From Oscillospiraceae bacterium (GTDB lineage Bacteria > Bacillota > Clostridia > Oscillospirales > Oscillospiraceae), in NCBI GenBank assembly GCA_017540565.1, contig JAFYAU010000002.1, positions 1-48,315 on the forward strand: DNA of 48,315 bases. The letters are read 5' to 3'. The notes under the pieces were generated by a model. That model made no database searches. It was given only the letters and a program-made list of their open reading frames with translations, and was not told where the DNA came from. Position numbers and translations under genes: made by a program. Below, piece after piece: positions 22,073-31,061 of this stretch; within the stretch, counting starts at the first letter, position 1, and each line of letters starts with the position of its first letter.

Positions 22073-24517
22073 ATGTATGAGATCGACCGCAGCCTGCTCA
22101 GCCGCATCGACGCGCTGGATCTGAGCGAGCGCAACAAAAAATGGAGGGCCGCCATGAAGGCCGCCCCCTGGCGCGTCTACGTGGACAGGGAGCGCCTGGC
22201 CGTGGAGTCGTGGAAGGAGACCGAGGGCGAGGACCTCGAGATCCGCACCGCGAAGATGCTGAAGAAGGTGATGGACAACGTCCCGATCCGCATCCACGAT
22301 TTCGACGAGATCGTCGGCCGTCCCACGCCGGGCGTCATCGGATGCCAGACCGCCATCAACACCTGCGGGGACTACATCCATGACATCTGGAACGACGACG
22401 GCGTGATCGGCGTCACGCTGGACGCGTCCGCCGTGCTGAATCAGGAGGAGCTGGAGGTCCTGCGCGAGGCCGTCCGGATCTTCGAGCCCAACTGCATGCC
22501 CCGCCGCACCTACGAGGCCTGGCGCGAGCTGGTCGGCGACTGGGCCGAGCAGGCCGAGGCGGCCAAACTGAAGGATCCCGGGCTGCAGAACGGCATCACC
22601 GGGCAGAGCACGTCCACCCTGGACTGGCCCAACATCCTGCCCGCCGGCCTGAAGGAGTACATCCGTCGCTGTCAGGAGCATATCGACGCCTATATCGCCG
22701 AAGGCGGGACCGACGTCAACAAGGTGTATTTCTGGCGCGCGTCGATGATCGTCCTCCAGACCGTGATCGACCACTCCCGGCGCTACGCCGCGCTGGCCCG
22801 CGAGATGGCGGAGGGAACGCAGGATGCCTCGGAAAAGGCCCGCCTGCTCCGGATCGCGGAGACCTGCGAATACGTTCCGGAGAACCCGCCGCGCACCTTC
22901 CACGAAGCCCTGCAGTTCATGGAAATGTGCTCCCTGGGCAAGATGTTCGAGAACCCCATGCAGAACAACAGCCACTGGGGCCGCGCCGACCAGTACCTGT
23001 ACGGGTATTTCAGGAACGACCTCGCCAACGGCGTGCCGCTGGAGGAGATCGCCTCGGACCTGGCGGACATGATCGGCCGCTGGGGCACCCAGACCTTCGT
23101 CTCCGACGACATGAACAAGGAGACCCACCAGATCAACTTCGGCATCAACAACGTGATGGTCGGCGGCCTCGGCCAGGATCACACCGACATGAGCAACGAG
23201 CTGAGCTACCTGATCCTGCATGTGGTCGGGCTGCTGAAGCTGTCCTCCCCCACCGTCGGCCTGCGCTGGAACAGCCAGACGCCCGACTACATGATGGAGA
23301 AGGCCATCCGCACCAACCTCGCGACCCGCGGCGGCATCCCGCTGTTCCAGAATGACGAGATCATGATCGCCCGCTACGTGGAGTCAGGCATCCCCTATGA
23401 GGAGGCCTGCGAGTGGCGCGGCCTCGGCTGCGTGTACCCCTGCCTGCCCAACCGCGCCGAGCACTACGGTGCCGAGGGCGTGGCCGCCTACAACCTGGCG
23501 GGCGTGCTGCACATGACGCTGCACGACGGGCTGGACATCAACGGGAAGCAGACCGGCCTCAAAACGGGGGATCCCCGCTCCTTCGCCACCTTCGACGAGC
23601 TGTACGAGGCCTTCTTCGCCCAGCACAAAGCCCTGGTCTACCGGGGGCTCTGGCTCGGCGCCGTGGCCCGGGACATCGCCCACGAGTTCATCCGCACCCC
23701 CCTGCTGTCCATCCTCGGCATCGAGGCCAGCATGGACCTGGGGCAGGATCTGACCAAAGCCCACCCGGACTACTCCATGTTCGGCGTCTCCGACCGCGCG
23801 ATCATCGACGTGGCCGACTCCTTCACCGCGGTGAAGAATCTCGTGTATGACCGGAAGGTCCTGACCATGGACGAACTGATGGAGGCTCTGGACAGCAACT
23901 TCGCCGGGGAGCGCGGAGAGGAGATCCGCCGGCTGTGCCTGAAGGAGCCGAAATACGGCAACGACATCCCGGAGGCCGACGAGATGGTGAAGCGCGTCTC
24001 CGACCGCTCGGCGGAGATCATCTACGCCTACGACAACGCCCCCTTCCGGAACATGATCATCTCCCGCGAGGGGCTGGCCTGGCACTACTTCGGCGGTCTG
24101 GGCGCCGGCGCGCTGCCCAACGGGCGCCCCGCCCTGGAGCCCCTGAACGACGGATCGCTGAGCCCGATGCGCGGGGCCGACAGGAACGGGCCCACCGCCG
24201 TGCTGCGCTCCGCGATGGCCTCCGGCTACAGCCGCGTGTGCTGCGCCGCCGTGCTGAACCAGAAGTTCAACTCCTCCCTGCTCGCCTCCGACGCGAGCAT
24301 CGCCAAGCTGGCGGCCTACACGAACGCCTACATGAGCGCCGGCGGCAGCCACATCCAGTACAACATCCTCGACTCCGAGCAGCTGAAGGACGCGAAGGCC
24401 AATCCGGAGAACTACCAGGATCTGATCGTCCGCATCGGCGGCTTCTCCGCATATTTCGTGCAGCTGTCCAAGGGCATCCAGGACGACGTGATCTACCGCA
24501 GCGAGTTCGACATCTGA
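22073..24517 (+). CDS. Glycyl radical enzyme of unknown substrate (PFL family)
   Basis: A full-length 814-aa glycyl radical enzyme. The C-terminal radical loop is VRIGGFSAYF (radical glycine G790). The thiyl cysteine is C453 in RGLGCVYPCL. The family PFL domain shows GGIPLFQNDEIMI, RTFHEALQFMEM and GADRNGPTAVLRS. In most dehydratases and decarboxylases of this family the cysteine motif is GCVE, where the glutamate acts as base. Here that position is tyrosine followed by proline, so the chemistry probably differs. The radical must be made by a radical-SAM activating enzyme, and none is encoded in the window. The gene stands alone and converges with a second family member. Confidence 0.9.
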   Translation: MYEIDRSLLSRIDALDLSERNKKWRAAMKAAPWRVYVDRERLAVESWKETEGEDLEIRTAKMLKKVMDNVPIRIHDFDEIVGRPTPGVIGCQTAINTCGDYIHDIWNDDGVIGVTLDASAVLNQEELEVLREAVRIFEPNCMPRRTYEAWRELVGDWAEQAEAAKLKDPGLQNGITGQSTSTLDWPNILPAGLKEYIRRCQEHIDAYIAEGGTDVNKVYFWRASMIVLQTVIDHSRRYAALAREMAEGTQDASEKARLLRIAETCEYVPENPPRTFHEALQFMEMCSLGKMFENPMQNNSHWGRADQYLYGYFRNDLANGVPLEEIASDLADMIGRWGTQTFVSDDMNKETHQINFGINNVMVGGLGQDHTDMSNELSYLILHVVGLLKLSSPTVGLRWNSQTPDYMMEKAIRTNLATRGGIPLFQNDEIMIARYVESGIPYEEACEWRGLGCVYPCLPNRAEHYGAEGVAAYNLAGVLHMTLHDGLDINGKQTGLKTGDPRSFATFDELYEAFFAQHKALVYRGLWLGAVARDIAHEFIRTPLLSILGIEASMDLGQDLTKAHPDYSMFGVSDRAIIDVADSFTAVKNLVYDRKVLTMDELMEALDSNFAGERGEEIRRLCLKEPKYGNDIPEADEMVKRVSDRSAEIIYAYDNAPFRNMIISREGLAWHYFGGLGAGALPNGRPALEPLNDGSLSPMRGADRNGPTAVLRSAMASGYSRVCCAAVLNQKFNSSLLASDASIAKLAAYTNAYMSAGGSHIQYNILDSEQLKDAKANPENYQDLIVRIGGFSAYFVQLSKGIQDDVIYRSEFDI

Positions 24518-24550
24518 GAGATCCGGGCGCGGAACAGTCAGATGCGCAGA

Positions 24551-24588
24551 GAGACCGGGGACCCGAATCGGGTCCCCGGCCTCTTTTC
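24551..24588. terminator. Bidirectional terminator between the two glycyl radical enzyme genes
   Basis: GAG-A-CCGGGGACCC pairs with GGGTCCCCGG-C-CTC (24551-24564 with 24570-24583), followed by TTTT on the + strand. It separates two convergent genes. Confidence 0.85.
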
Positions 24589-24619
24589 GTTTTCTCCGGC
24601 CCCCGAGGGGCGCCGGCTC

Positions 24620-27064
24620 TTACATCCTGTTCTCGTTTCTCGCGATGATGTCGTTCTGCAGATCCCTGCCCAGTTCGATGAAGTAGGCCGAGTAGCCCGC
24701 GATGCGGACCACGAGGTCGCGGTAGGAGGAGGGCTCCGCCTGGGCCGCCCGCAGGGTGTTGGTGTCCACCACATTGTACTGGACCTCCAGGCCGCCCTGG
24801 TCGAAGTAGGCCTTGGACACGTCGCGCAGCTTGTTGATGCCGTCCTGGTTGGCCAGCACCGAGGGGTGCATCCTCAGGTTCAGGGCGATGCCGTCCATGA
24901 ACCGGCTGTGGTCGTAGCACAGCGCGGAGGTGAACACGGCGGTCGGGCCGTTCCTGTCGCGTCCCTGGGCGGGAGAGGCGGCGTCCGCGATGGGCTCGCC
25001 GGTCCGGCGTCCGTCGGGGGTCGCCCACGTGTGGTAGCCCTGGGCGATGTGGTCCGCGGCGCCGTACAGGCCGGACTTGTACACGCGGCTCCGGGCGCTG
25101 TAGACGTTGTGGCACTGGTCGACGTAGGTGTCGATGCACCATTTCATCTCCATGTCCGCGTACGGGTCGGCGTTGCCGAAGTGCGGCACCTCGGCCAGGA
25201 TCTGCTGGCGCAGGGGCTCGTAGCCCTCCCAGTTGGCCATGACGGCGTCGTACAGTTCCCTCGTCGTGCACAGCTTCTTGTCGAAGCACATGTACTTGAT
25301 GGTGGTGAAGGAGTCGGCGATGGTGGCAAGGCCGGTGGCCGTGCCGCCGAAGCTGTTGTGCTTGGCGCCGCCGGCGACGATGTCCTTCCCCTGCTCCATG
25401 CATCCGTCGATGGAGATGGACAGGCCGGGCTGCGGCCAGAAGTAGGGCAGGAACAGTTCGGAGAAGTTGTTCAGCGTCACGTGCCAGTCGAACACGTACT
25501 CGCTGATCTTCCGGTAGGCCTCGCGGACCTCCTCGATCGTGGTCATCTCATACAGGAAGCCGGTGTGGATCGGGCACTGCTCCCCGTTGAACGGGTTCTT
25601 TCCGTCGTTGAGCGCCATGGCCAGCGCCACGCCGTAGTGCATCGAGGCGTGGGGCGCGGGCATGCCGTTGCCGCAGGGGTAGTCGTTGCCGCAGCCCACG
25701 ATCTCCTGGCAGCCGATGATGCCGTAGTCGCGCGCGTCGACGATGTCCCAGCCCAGCTCGCGCATCAGGCTCGGGATGATCACCTCGTCGTTCTGGAACA
25801 GGGGCAGGCCGCCGACCAGCTTGCTGGTCTCCAGAGCGCAGTCCCAGAGCCTGTCCGGGCTGTTTTTGTTGATGCGCAGGGAGATGGTGGGGTCGTGCAG
25901 CAGCAGGCGGCCCACGGTCTCCAGCACCATGTAGGTGACGGGGTTGGTGGCGTCCTCGCCGGTCTCGGGGATCACGCCGCCCAGCGTCGTGTGCTGGTAG
26001 GTGTTGCCGATGCCGGTGGTCGTGGCCAGGCGGCCCTTGCCGCCCTGGTAGAAGCAGTTGGCCTTCAGGAAGAACGCGTCGCAGATCTCCTGCGCGTACT
26101 CCTCCGTGATGGTCCCCTCCTCGAGGTCCTTCTTCAGGAACGGCCAGGTGTACTGGTCGAAGCGTCCCAGCGAGGGGGACGGATAGGCTTCGAACAGCTG
26201 GATGAAGGTCTGGTACATCATCGTGCCCTGGACCGCCTCGTAGAAGTTGCGGGCGGGGTTCCGGGACAGCCAGCGCAGGCTGTCCTCCATCATCTCCAGC
26301 TCCCTGCGGCGGGTCTCGTCTTCGGTGGCCTCCCGGCGGCGTGCCGCGGCCTCGGCGTAGCGCAGGCACAGCTCGGTGCAGGCCTGGCACACGAGGGAGG
26401 CGGCCTTGTAGAAGGGATACTTCTCGGCGTCCTCGCCCATCAGGCGTCCCTTATGCTCCTCGAGCCAGTCGTCGGCGACCTTCTGGATGGCGGCGTAGCC
26501 CTGGTTGATGATCTTGGGATAGCCGGCGATCAGGTGGCCGGCGGGCAGCATGAGGATCGGCAGTTCGCCGTAGTCCGAGGCGTTGAGCCTGCGGAACTCC
26601 TCGTAGCCGTCTGGCGCGGAGGCCTGGGCGACGGCGCCGATGAATTTGTCTTCCCAGTACGGCGCGTGCTCACGGAACAGCTCCACGTCCTCCGGGGCCA
26701 CGCTCATCTGGATCTCGTCGGTCTCGGGCGTGTGGTACAGCCCGTCCTCCCGGAGCGTCCACTCGCCGGACTCCACGGCGTTGAGCACGAAGCCGATCCC
26801 GTGATAGCGGGGATCCACGGTGCTGCCGCAGAAATGCTTGCCGGCGGAGCCGACGATCAGCTCGAAGTCTTCGATCTCCACCGTCATGCGCTGGGTGATG
26901 TACAGATCCGTCAGGCCCTTCTTGATGATGGGCATCACGTGCCGGTACAGCTTGTCCGCCTCCGTGTACAGCGGAAGCAGCTGCGCATCCTTCTGGATCA
27001 CGCGGTCGCGGATCAGCTGGCGCTCGTGCAGGATGCGGTCCGTTGCCGGTTTGAAGGTATACAT
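24620..27064 (-). CDS. Second glycyl radical enzyme (PFL family)
   Basis: This one is also 814 aa, with the radical loop VVRIAGYSAYF (G790). The thiyl cysteine is C452 in YGIIGCQEIVGC, so the GCxE glutamate is present, with Q before it. Family segments include GGLPLFQNDEVII, NPARNFYEAVQGTMMYQTF and GRDRNGPTAVFTSA. The Cys-x-Glu motif suggests lyase, dehydratase or decarboxylase chemistry; the substrate cannot be told from sequence alone. The paralogue on the opposite strand is clearly different outside the core motifs. No activating enzyme, transporter or microcompartment gene is adjacent. Confidence 0.9.
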   Translation of the reverse strand: MYTFKPATDRILHERQLIRDRVIQKDAQLLPLYTEADKLYRHVMPIIKKGLTDLYITQRMTVEIEDFELIVGSAGKHFCGSTVDPRYHGIGFVLNAVESGEWTLREDGLYHTPETDEIQMSVAPEDVELFREHAPYWEDKFIGAVAQASAPDGYEEFRRLNASDYGELPILMLPAGHLIAGYPKIINQGYAAIQKVADDWLEEHKGRLMGEDAEKYPFYKAASLVCQACTELCLRYAEAAARRREATEDETRRRELEMMEDSLRWLSRNPARNFYEAVQGTMMYQTFIQLFEAYPSPSLGRFDQYTWPFLKKDLEEGTITEEYAQEICDAFFLKANCFYQGGKGRLATTTGIGNTYQHTTLGGVIPETGEDATNPVTYMVLETVGRLLLHDPTISLRINKNSPDRLWDCALETSKLVGGLPLFQNDEVIIPSLMRELGWDIVDARDYGIIGCQEIVGCGNDYPCGNGMPAPHASMHYGVALAMALNDGKNPFNGEQCPIHTGFLYEMTTIEEVREAYRKISEYVFDWHVTLNNFSELFLPYFWPQPGLSISIDGCMEQGKDIVAGGAKHNSFGGTATGLATIADSFTTIKYMCFDKKLCTTRELYDAVMANWEGYEPLRQQILAEVPHFGNADPYADMEMKWCIDTYVDQCHNVYSARSRVYKSGLYGAADHIAQGYHTWATPDGRRTGEPIADAASPAQGRDRNGPTAVFTSALCYDHSRFMDGIALNLRMHPSVLANQDGINKLRDVSKAYFDQGGLEVQYNVVDTNTLRAAQAEPSSYRDLVVRIAGYSAYFIELGRDLQNDIIARNENRM

Positions 27065-27227
27065 GTCTTTTCCCCCTTGTATCTTTTCCCGTTCTTTATC
27101 TTTGTTCCTCTGCTCCGGCGCGCTCTTCCGGCGCGCCCATTTTCACATATACATTTTACACCGCGAAGTCCCTTCCTGTCCACTCAAATGCGGTATGAAC
27201 TCATGCGATTTGCGCGGCCGCCCCGTA

Positions 27228-27256
27228 TTGGCAACGGGCGCCGCCGATGGTATAAT
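27228..27256 (+). promoter_or_regulatory. Promoter of the chromate transporter pair
   Basis: TTGGCA (27228-27233), a 17-bp spacer and a perfect TATAAT (27251-27256), 35 bp before the start codon. Confidence 0.8.
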
Positions 27257-27290
27257 ATCCGGGAAATCCATACGATCGGAAGGTCAGAAC

Positions 27291-27854
27291 ATGAGACAGA
27301 TACCCGATCTTTTCCTCACGTTCGCCCGGGTGGGCGTGACCACCTTCGGCGGGGGCTACGCCATGCTCCCCGTCCTGCAGCGCGAAGTCGTCGAGGCGAA
27401 GCAGTGGGCCACGGAGGAGGAACTGGCGGACATCTACGCTATCGGCCAGTGCACCCCCGGCGTTATCGCCGTCAACGTGTCCACCTACATAGGCTACAAG
27501 AAGGGGCGGCTGCCCGGGGCCGTCGCGGCGACGTTCGGCGTCGTGTTTCCCTCCCTCGTCATCATCACGCTCATCACCGCGCTGATCCGGAACTTCTCCG
27601 GGATCGCGTGGGTGCAGCACGCCCTGGCCGGGATCCGCGCCTGCGTGTGCGCCCTGGTCTTCAGTTCCGTCATCAAGCTGGCGAAAAAGGCGGTCCCCGA
27701 CCTGCCGGCCTTCCTGGTCTTCGCCGCCGTGTTCCTGCTGAGCCTGTTCACCGACGTCTCCAACGTGGTCTGGGTGGTGGCCGCCGGCGCCGCCGGCGTC
27801 ATGATCCGGAGGCTGGCCGCGCTGCGGAAGAAGAAGGGCGGTGACGGCACGTGA
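27291..27854 (+). CDS. Chromate transporter (CHR) family protein, first half-size subunit
   Basis: A 187-aa membrane protein of the short CHR type. It starts at ATG 27291 after GGAAGGT. It has the CHR signature FARVGVTTFGGGYAMLPVLQ and IGQCTPGVIAVNVSTYIGYK, and hydrophobic helices such as AATFGVVFPSLVIITLITAL. In short-chain CHR pairs two genes replace one two-domain ChrA, and the second follows here with an overlap. The family exports chromate, but many members in anaerobes have unknown substrates. Confidence 0.88.
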   Translation: MRQIPDLFLTFARVGVTTFGGGYAMLPVLQREVVEAKQWATEEELADIYAIGQCTPGVIAVNVSTYIGYKKGRLPGAVAATFGVVFPSLVIITLITALIRNFSGIAWVQHALAGIRACVCALVFSSVIKLAKKAVPDLPAFLVFAAVFLLSLFTDVSNVVWVVAAGAAGVMIRRLAALRKKKGGDGT

Positions 27855-28414
27855 TCTATCTTCGGCTGTTCTGGGAGTTCTTCAAGACCGGCCTGTTCTC
27901 CGTCGGAGGCGGTCTCGCCACGCTCCCCTTCCTGTACCAGATGCAGGCGAAGACCGGCTGGTTCACCGTGGCCGACCTGTCCAACATGATCGCCGTCTCG
28001 GAATCCACGCCCGGCCCGATGGGCATCAACATGGCCACCTACACCGGCTACACCGTGGCCGGGATCCCGGGCGCGCTCATCGCCGTCGCCGGGGAGATCC
28101 TCCCGGCGTTCCTCATCATCCTGATCGTCTACCGCCTGCTGGACCGGTTCAAGACGAACCGGTATGTGCAGGACGTCCTGTACGGCCTGCGGGCCGCCTC
28201 CGCCGCCATGATCCTCATGGCCGGGCTGAGGGTTGCGCAGACGGCCCTGCTGGACGTGCCCGCGTGGCGCGTGTCCGGTGCGTTCTTCGAGCTGTTCCGC
28301 CCGCTGCCCATCCTGCTGGCCGCCGCCGTCTTCATCCTCTACCGGAAGGTCGGGAAGCATCCGCTGTGGTACATCCTCGCCTCCGGCCTGATCGGCGTGC
28401 TGCTGAAGCTGTGA
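27851..28414 (+). CDS. Chromate transporter (CHR) family protein, second half-size subunit
   Basis: A 187-aa membrane protein. The GTG start (27851) overlaps the stop of the first subunit. The motifs are the same in the second-half form: FFKTGLFSVGGGLATLPFLY and AVSESTPGPMGINMATYTGY, followed by hydrophobic helices (VAGEILPAFLIILIVYRLL, LLAAAVFILY). The two proteins have the same length and probably assemble as a heterodimer with inverted topology. Confidence 0.88.
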   Translation: MIYLRLFWEFFKTGLFSVGGGLATLPFLYQMQAKTGWFTVADLSNMIAVSESTPGPMGINMATYTGYTVAGIPGALIAVAGEILPAFLIILIVYRLLDRFKTNRYVQDVLYGLRAASAAMILMAGLRVAQTALLDVPAWRVSGAFFELFRPLPILLAAAVFILYRKVGKHPLWYILASGLIGVLLKL

Positions 28415-28437
28415 GTCCGGAACGTCCCTCCGGGATA

Positions 28438-28466
28438 TTGAAATAAGCGAAAGATTATACTATAAT
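28438..28466 (+). promoter_or_regulatory. Promoter of the UroD-family gene
   Basis: TTGAAA (28438-28443), a 17-bp spacer and TATAAT (28461-28466). AGGAGG lies before the ATG at 28499. Confidence 0.8.
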
Positions 28467-28498
28467 TTACAAAAATACCATTTCAGGAGGATTCCAAG

Positions 28499-29587
28499 AT
28501 GTCCATTCCCTTTGATCCCAAGGAACTCGAGATCGCGAGGAGGGCGCCGAGCTTCAGGGCCGGCCAGCCCGGCAAGCCGCTGTTCACCTTCCCGGTGAGC
28601 GAGCGCGAGGCGATGCTCTCCCTCTTCCGCGGCGGCGAGGCCGTCTGGATGCCCTACGGCGTCGAGACCTCCCTGTTCTGCCCGCACATCATCCCCGACA
28701 ATATCGCCCGCGGCTTCGTCTTCGAGGCCACGCCCTGGCCGGATCCCTACACCACCTGGGACGACATGTTCGGCGTCAACTGGACGTACGTCCCCCAGGT
28801 CGGCGGCTCCATGGAGACGCCGGGCTTTCCCCACCTGTTCGAGGACGTCAACGACTGGAAGGAAAACGTGAAGATGCCCGATCCCTACGCCTGGGACTGG
28901 GACCAGAGCGGCCGCGACAACTATGACTTCCTCCGGAAGAACGGCAAGGCCAACATGTTCTGGTTCCTCAACGGCTTCACCTTCGAGCGCCTGATCTCCT
29001 TCATGGGCTTCGAGGCCGCCGCCATGGCGCTGCTCGACGAGGACCAGGAGGACGCCCTGCACGAGATGCTCGAGGCGCTGGGCGACCTGGGCGTCACGAT
29101 CATGGATCTCGCCATCAAGACCTACGGCGACGGGATCTCCGGCTTCAACTACCACGACGACTGGGGCTCCCAGAAGTCCCCGTTCTTCTCCTTCGCCGCC
29201 GGGCAGGAGTTCTTCGTGCCCGTGTGGCAGAAGCTGACCAGCTTCGCCAAGGGCAAGGGCAAGATCGCCGACCTGCACTCCTGCGGACACAACGAGATGC
29301 AGATCGAGAACTACATCGCCGGCGGCTGGGACAGCTGGACCCCGATGGCGATGAACGACACCCACGAGCTGTACGAGAAGTACGGCGACAGGATCTGCAT
29401 CGGCGTCGTCGCCGACGAGCTCCCCGAGAACGCCACCGAGGAGGAGCAGTACGAGGCGGGCAAGGCCTTCGCCGAAAAGTTCTGCAGGCCCGGCAAGGTG
29501 GCCTCCTTCAGCCTGTACTCTCCCCCGGTCATGACCGACGCCTACGCCAGGGGCCTGTACGAGACGAGCCGCAGGATCCTCGGCTGA
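28499..29587 (+). CDS. Uroporphyrinogen decarboxylase-family protein (probable methyltransferase type)
   Basis: A 362-aa protein of the UroD/MtaA/CmuA superfamily. Recognisable parts are FTFERLISFMGFEAAAMALL, GISGFNYHDDWGSQKSPFFS and ADLHSCGHNEMQIENYIAGG. The HxCGH segment near residue 264 could bind zinc, as in corrinoid-dependent methyltransferases of this superfamily. True HemE has a different N-terminus and acts in heme synthesis, of which there is no sign here. No corrinoid protein is adjacent, so the methyl donor and acceptor are unknown. It is a single-gene unit with its own promoter and terminator. Confidence 0.8.
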   Translation: MSIPFDPKELEIARRAPSFRAGQPGKPLFTFPVSEREAMLSLFRGGEAVWMPYGVETSLFCPHIIPDNIARGFVFEATPWPDPYTTWDDMFGVNWTYVPQVGGSMETPGFPHLFEDVNDWKENVKMPDPYAWDWDQSGRDNYDFLRKNGKANMFWFLNGFTFERLISFMGFEAAAMALLDEDQEDALHEMLEALGDLGVTIMDLAIKTYGDGISGFNYHDDWGSQKSPFFSFAAGQEFFVPVWQKLTSFAKGKGKIADLHSCGHNEMQIENYIAGGWDSWTPMAMNDTHELYEKYGDRICIGVVADELPENATEEEQYEAGKAFAEKFCRPGKVASFSLYSPPVMTDAYARGLYETSRRILG

Positions 29588-29613
29588 GGACGTTTCCCTC
29601 CATAAATGAACAT

Positions 29614-29658
29614 CCGGCCCCGGCCTTCTTCTCGAAGGCCGGGGCCGGTCTCTTTTTT
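29614..29658 (+). terminator. Strong intrinsic terminator after the UroD-family gene
   Basis: CCGGCCCCGGCCTT pairs with AAGGCCGGGGCCGG (29614-29627 with 29635-29648), followed by TCTCTTTTTT. Confidence 0.93.
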
Positions 29659-29681
29659 CCGATGTCTCCTCCGGGAGGGGC

Positions 29682-31052
29682 TCAGGCCCTCTCCGCCAGG
29701 CACCGGGCCACGTACACGCCGCTGGCGGACGCGTGGGACAGGGAGTGGGTCACGCCGCTGCCGTCCCCGATGACAAACAGCCCCGGATAGTTGGTCTCCA
29801 GGTCGCTGCTGAGCTGGACCTCCATGTTGTAGAACTTGACCTCCACGCCGTACAGCAGGGTGTCGTCGTTGGCTGTGCCGGGGGCGATCTTGTCCAGGGC
29901 GTAGATCATCTCGATGATGCCGTCCAGGATGCGCTTGGGGAGCACCAGGCTCAGGTCTCCCGGAGTGGCGTCCAGAGTCGGACGCACCGTGCTCTCCCGG
30001 ATGCGCTTCTCGTTGCTCCGCCGGCCGCGCTCCAGGTCGCCGAAGCGCTGCACGATGACGCCGCCGCCGAGCATGTTCGACAGCCGCGCGATGCTCTCGC
30101 CGTAGCCGTTGCTGTCCCGGAACGGGATGGAGAAGTGCTTGGACACGAGCAGGGCGAAGTTCGTGTTCTCCGTCTTCCTGGCGGGGTCCTCGAAGCTGTG
30201 CCCGTTGACCGTGACGATGCCGTTCGTGTTCTCGTTGACGACGATCCCGTTGGGGTTCATGCAGAAGGTCCGCACGTTGTCCTCGAACTTCTCCGTGCGG
30301 TAGACGATCTTGCTCTCGTAGAGCTCGTCCGTCAGGTGGGAGAAGATCACGGCGGGCAGTTCCACGCGCACGCCGATGTCCACGCGGTTCGAACAGGTGG
30401 GGATGTCCATCTCCCCGCACACGTGCTCCATCCACTTGCTGCCGCTGCGCCCGACGGACACGATGCAGTACCGGCAGTCCTCGTGGCCGCCCTTGAAGGA
30501 CACGCGGTAGCCGCCGTCCGCGGCCTCGATGTCCTCCACCGGCGTCATGAACCGGAACTCGACCCTGTCCTTCAGTTCCTCGTAGAGATTGCCGAGCACC
30601 ACGTAGTTGATGTCCGTCCCCAGGTGGCGGACGGAGGCGTCGAGCAGGGTCAGCTTGTTCTGCATGCAGATCTTCTTGAACTCGCTGCCCGCAGTGGTGT
30701 ACCGCTTCGTACCCGCGCCGCCGTGGGACACGTTGATGCCGTCCACATATTCCATCAGCTCCAGGGCCTTCTCCTTGCCGATGTACTCGTAGAGCGTGCC
30801 GCCGAAGTCGTTGGTGATGTTGTACTTGCCGTCGGAGAAGGCGCCGGCTCCGCCGAAGCCCTTCATGATGGCGCACGTGGCGCAGTGGATGCAGGACTTG
30901 ACCTTGACGCCGTCGATCGGGCAGCGCCGCTTCTCCAGGGGATAGCCCGCCTCGAATACGACGACCTTCAGGTCGGGCCTCGTCTTCATCAGCTCATATG
31001 CGGAAAAGATGCCGCCGGGGCCGGCCCCGATAATGATCACATCGTATTTCAT
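29682..31052 (-). CDS. FAD-dependent oxidoreductase
   Basis: A 456-aa flavoprotein. The N-terminal dinucleotide-binding motif is DVIIIGAGPGGIFSAYEL with acidic VVVFEAG. Near residues 44-56 there are cysteines in RRCPIDGVKVKSCIHCATC, a pattern that could hold a metal or disulfide. The C-terminus has the second FAD motif GLFVIGDGSGVTHSLSHASA. It resembles the large group of uncharacterised FAD-dependent dehydrogenases in Clostridia. It is 9 nt downstream of a lipase-like gene in the same unit. The substrate is unknown. Confidence 0.85.
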   Translation of the reverse strand: MKYDVIIIGAGPGGIFSAYELMKTRPDLKVVVFEAGYPLEKRRCPIDGVKVKSCIHCATCAIMKGFGGAGAFSDGKYNITNDFGGTLYEYIGKEKALELMEYVDGINVSHGGAGTKRYTTAGSEFKKICMQNKLTLLDASVRHLGTDINYVVLGNLYEELKDRVEFRFMTPVEDIEAADGGYRVSFKGGHEDCRYCIVSVGRSGSKWMEHVCGEMDIPTCSNRVDIGVRVELPAVIFSHLTDELYESKIVYRTEKFEDNVRTFCMNPNGIVVNENTNGIVTVNGHSFEDPARKTENTNFALLVSKHFSIPFRDSNGYGESIARLSNMLGGGVIVQRFGDLERGRRSNEKRIRESTVRPTLDATPGDLSLVLPKRILDGIIEMIYALDKIAPGTANDDTLLYGVEVKFYNMEVQLSSDLETNYPGLFVIGDGSGVTHSLSHASASGVYVARCLAERA

Positions 31053-31061
31053 AACTAAAGA

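Noticed and set aside
24542..27844. A very long + strand open frame (about 1100 codons) across the second glycyl radical enzyme gene
   Set aside because: It is antisense to a clearly conserved enzyme; high GC at third positions keeps the opposite strand open. Its residues (Val, Ala, Gly, Arg, His rich) match no family.
28499..29587. HemE, heme-pathway uroporphyrinogen decarboxylase
   Set aside because: The N-terminal signature of HemE is absent and there are no heme genes nearby; the HxCGH segment suits the methyltransferase branch better.
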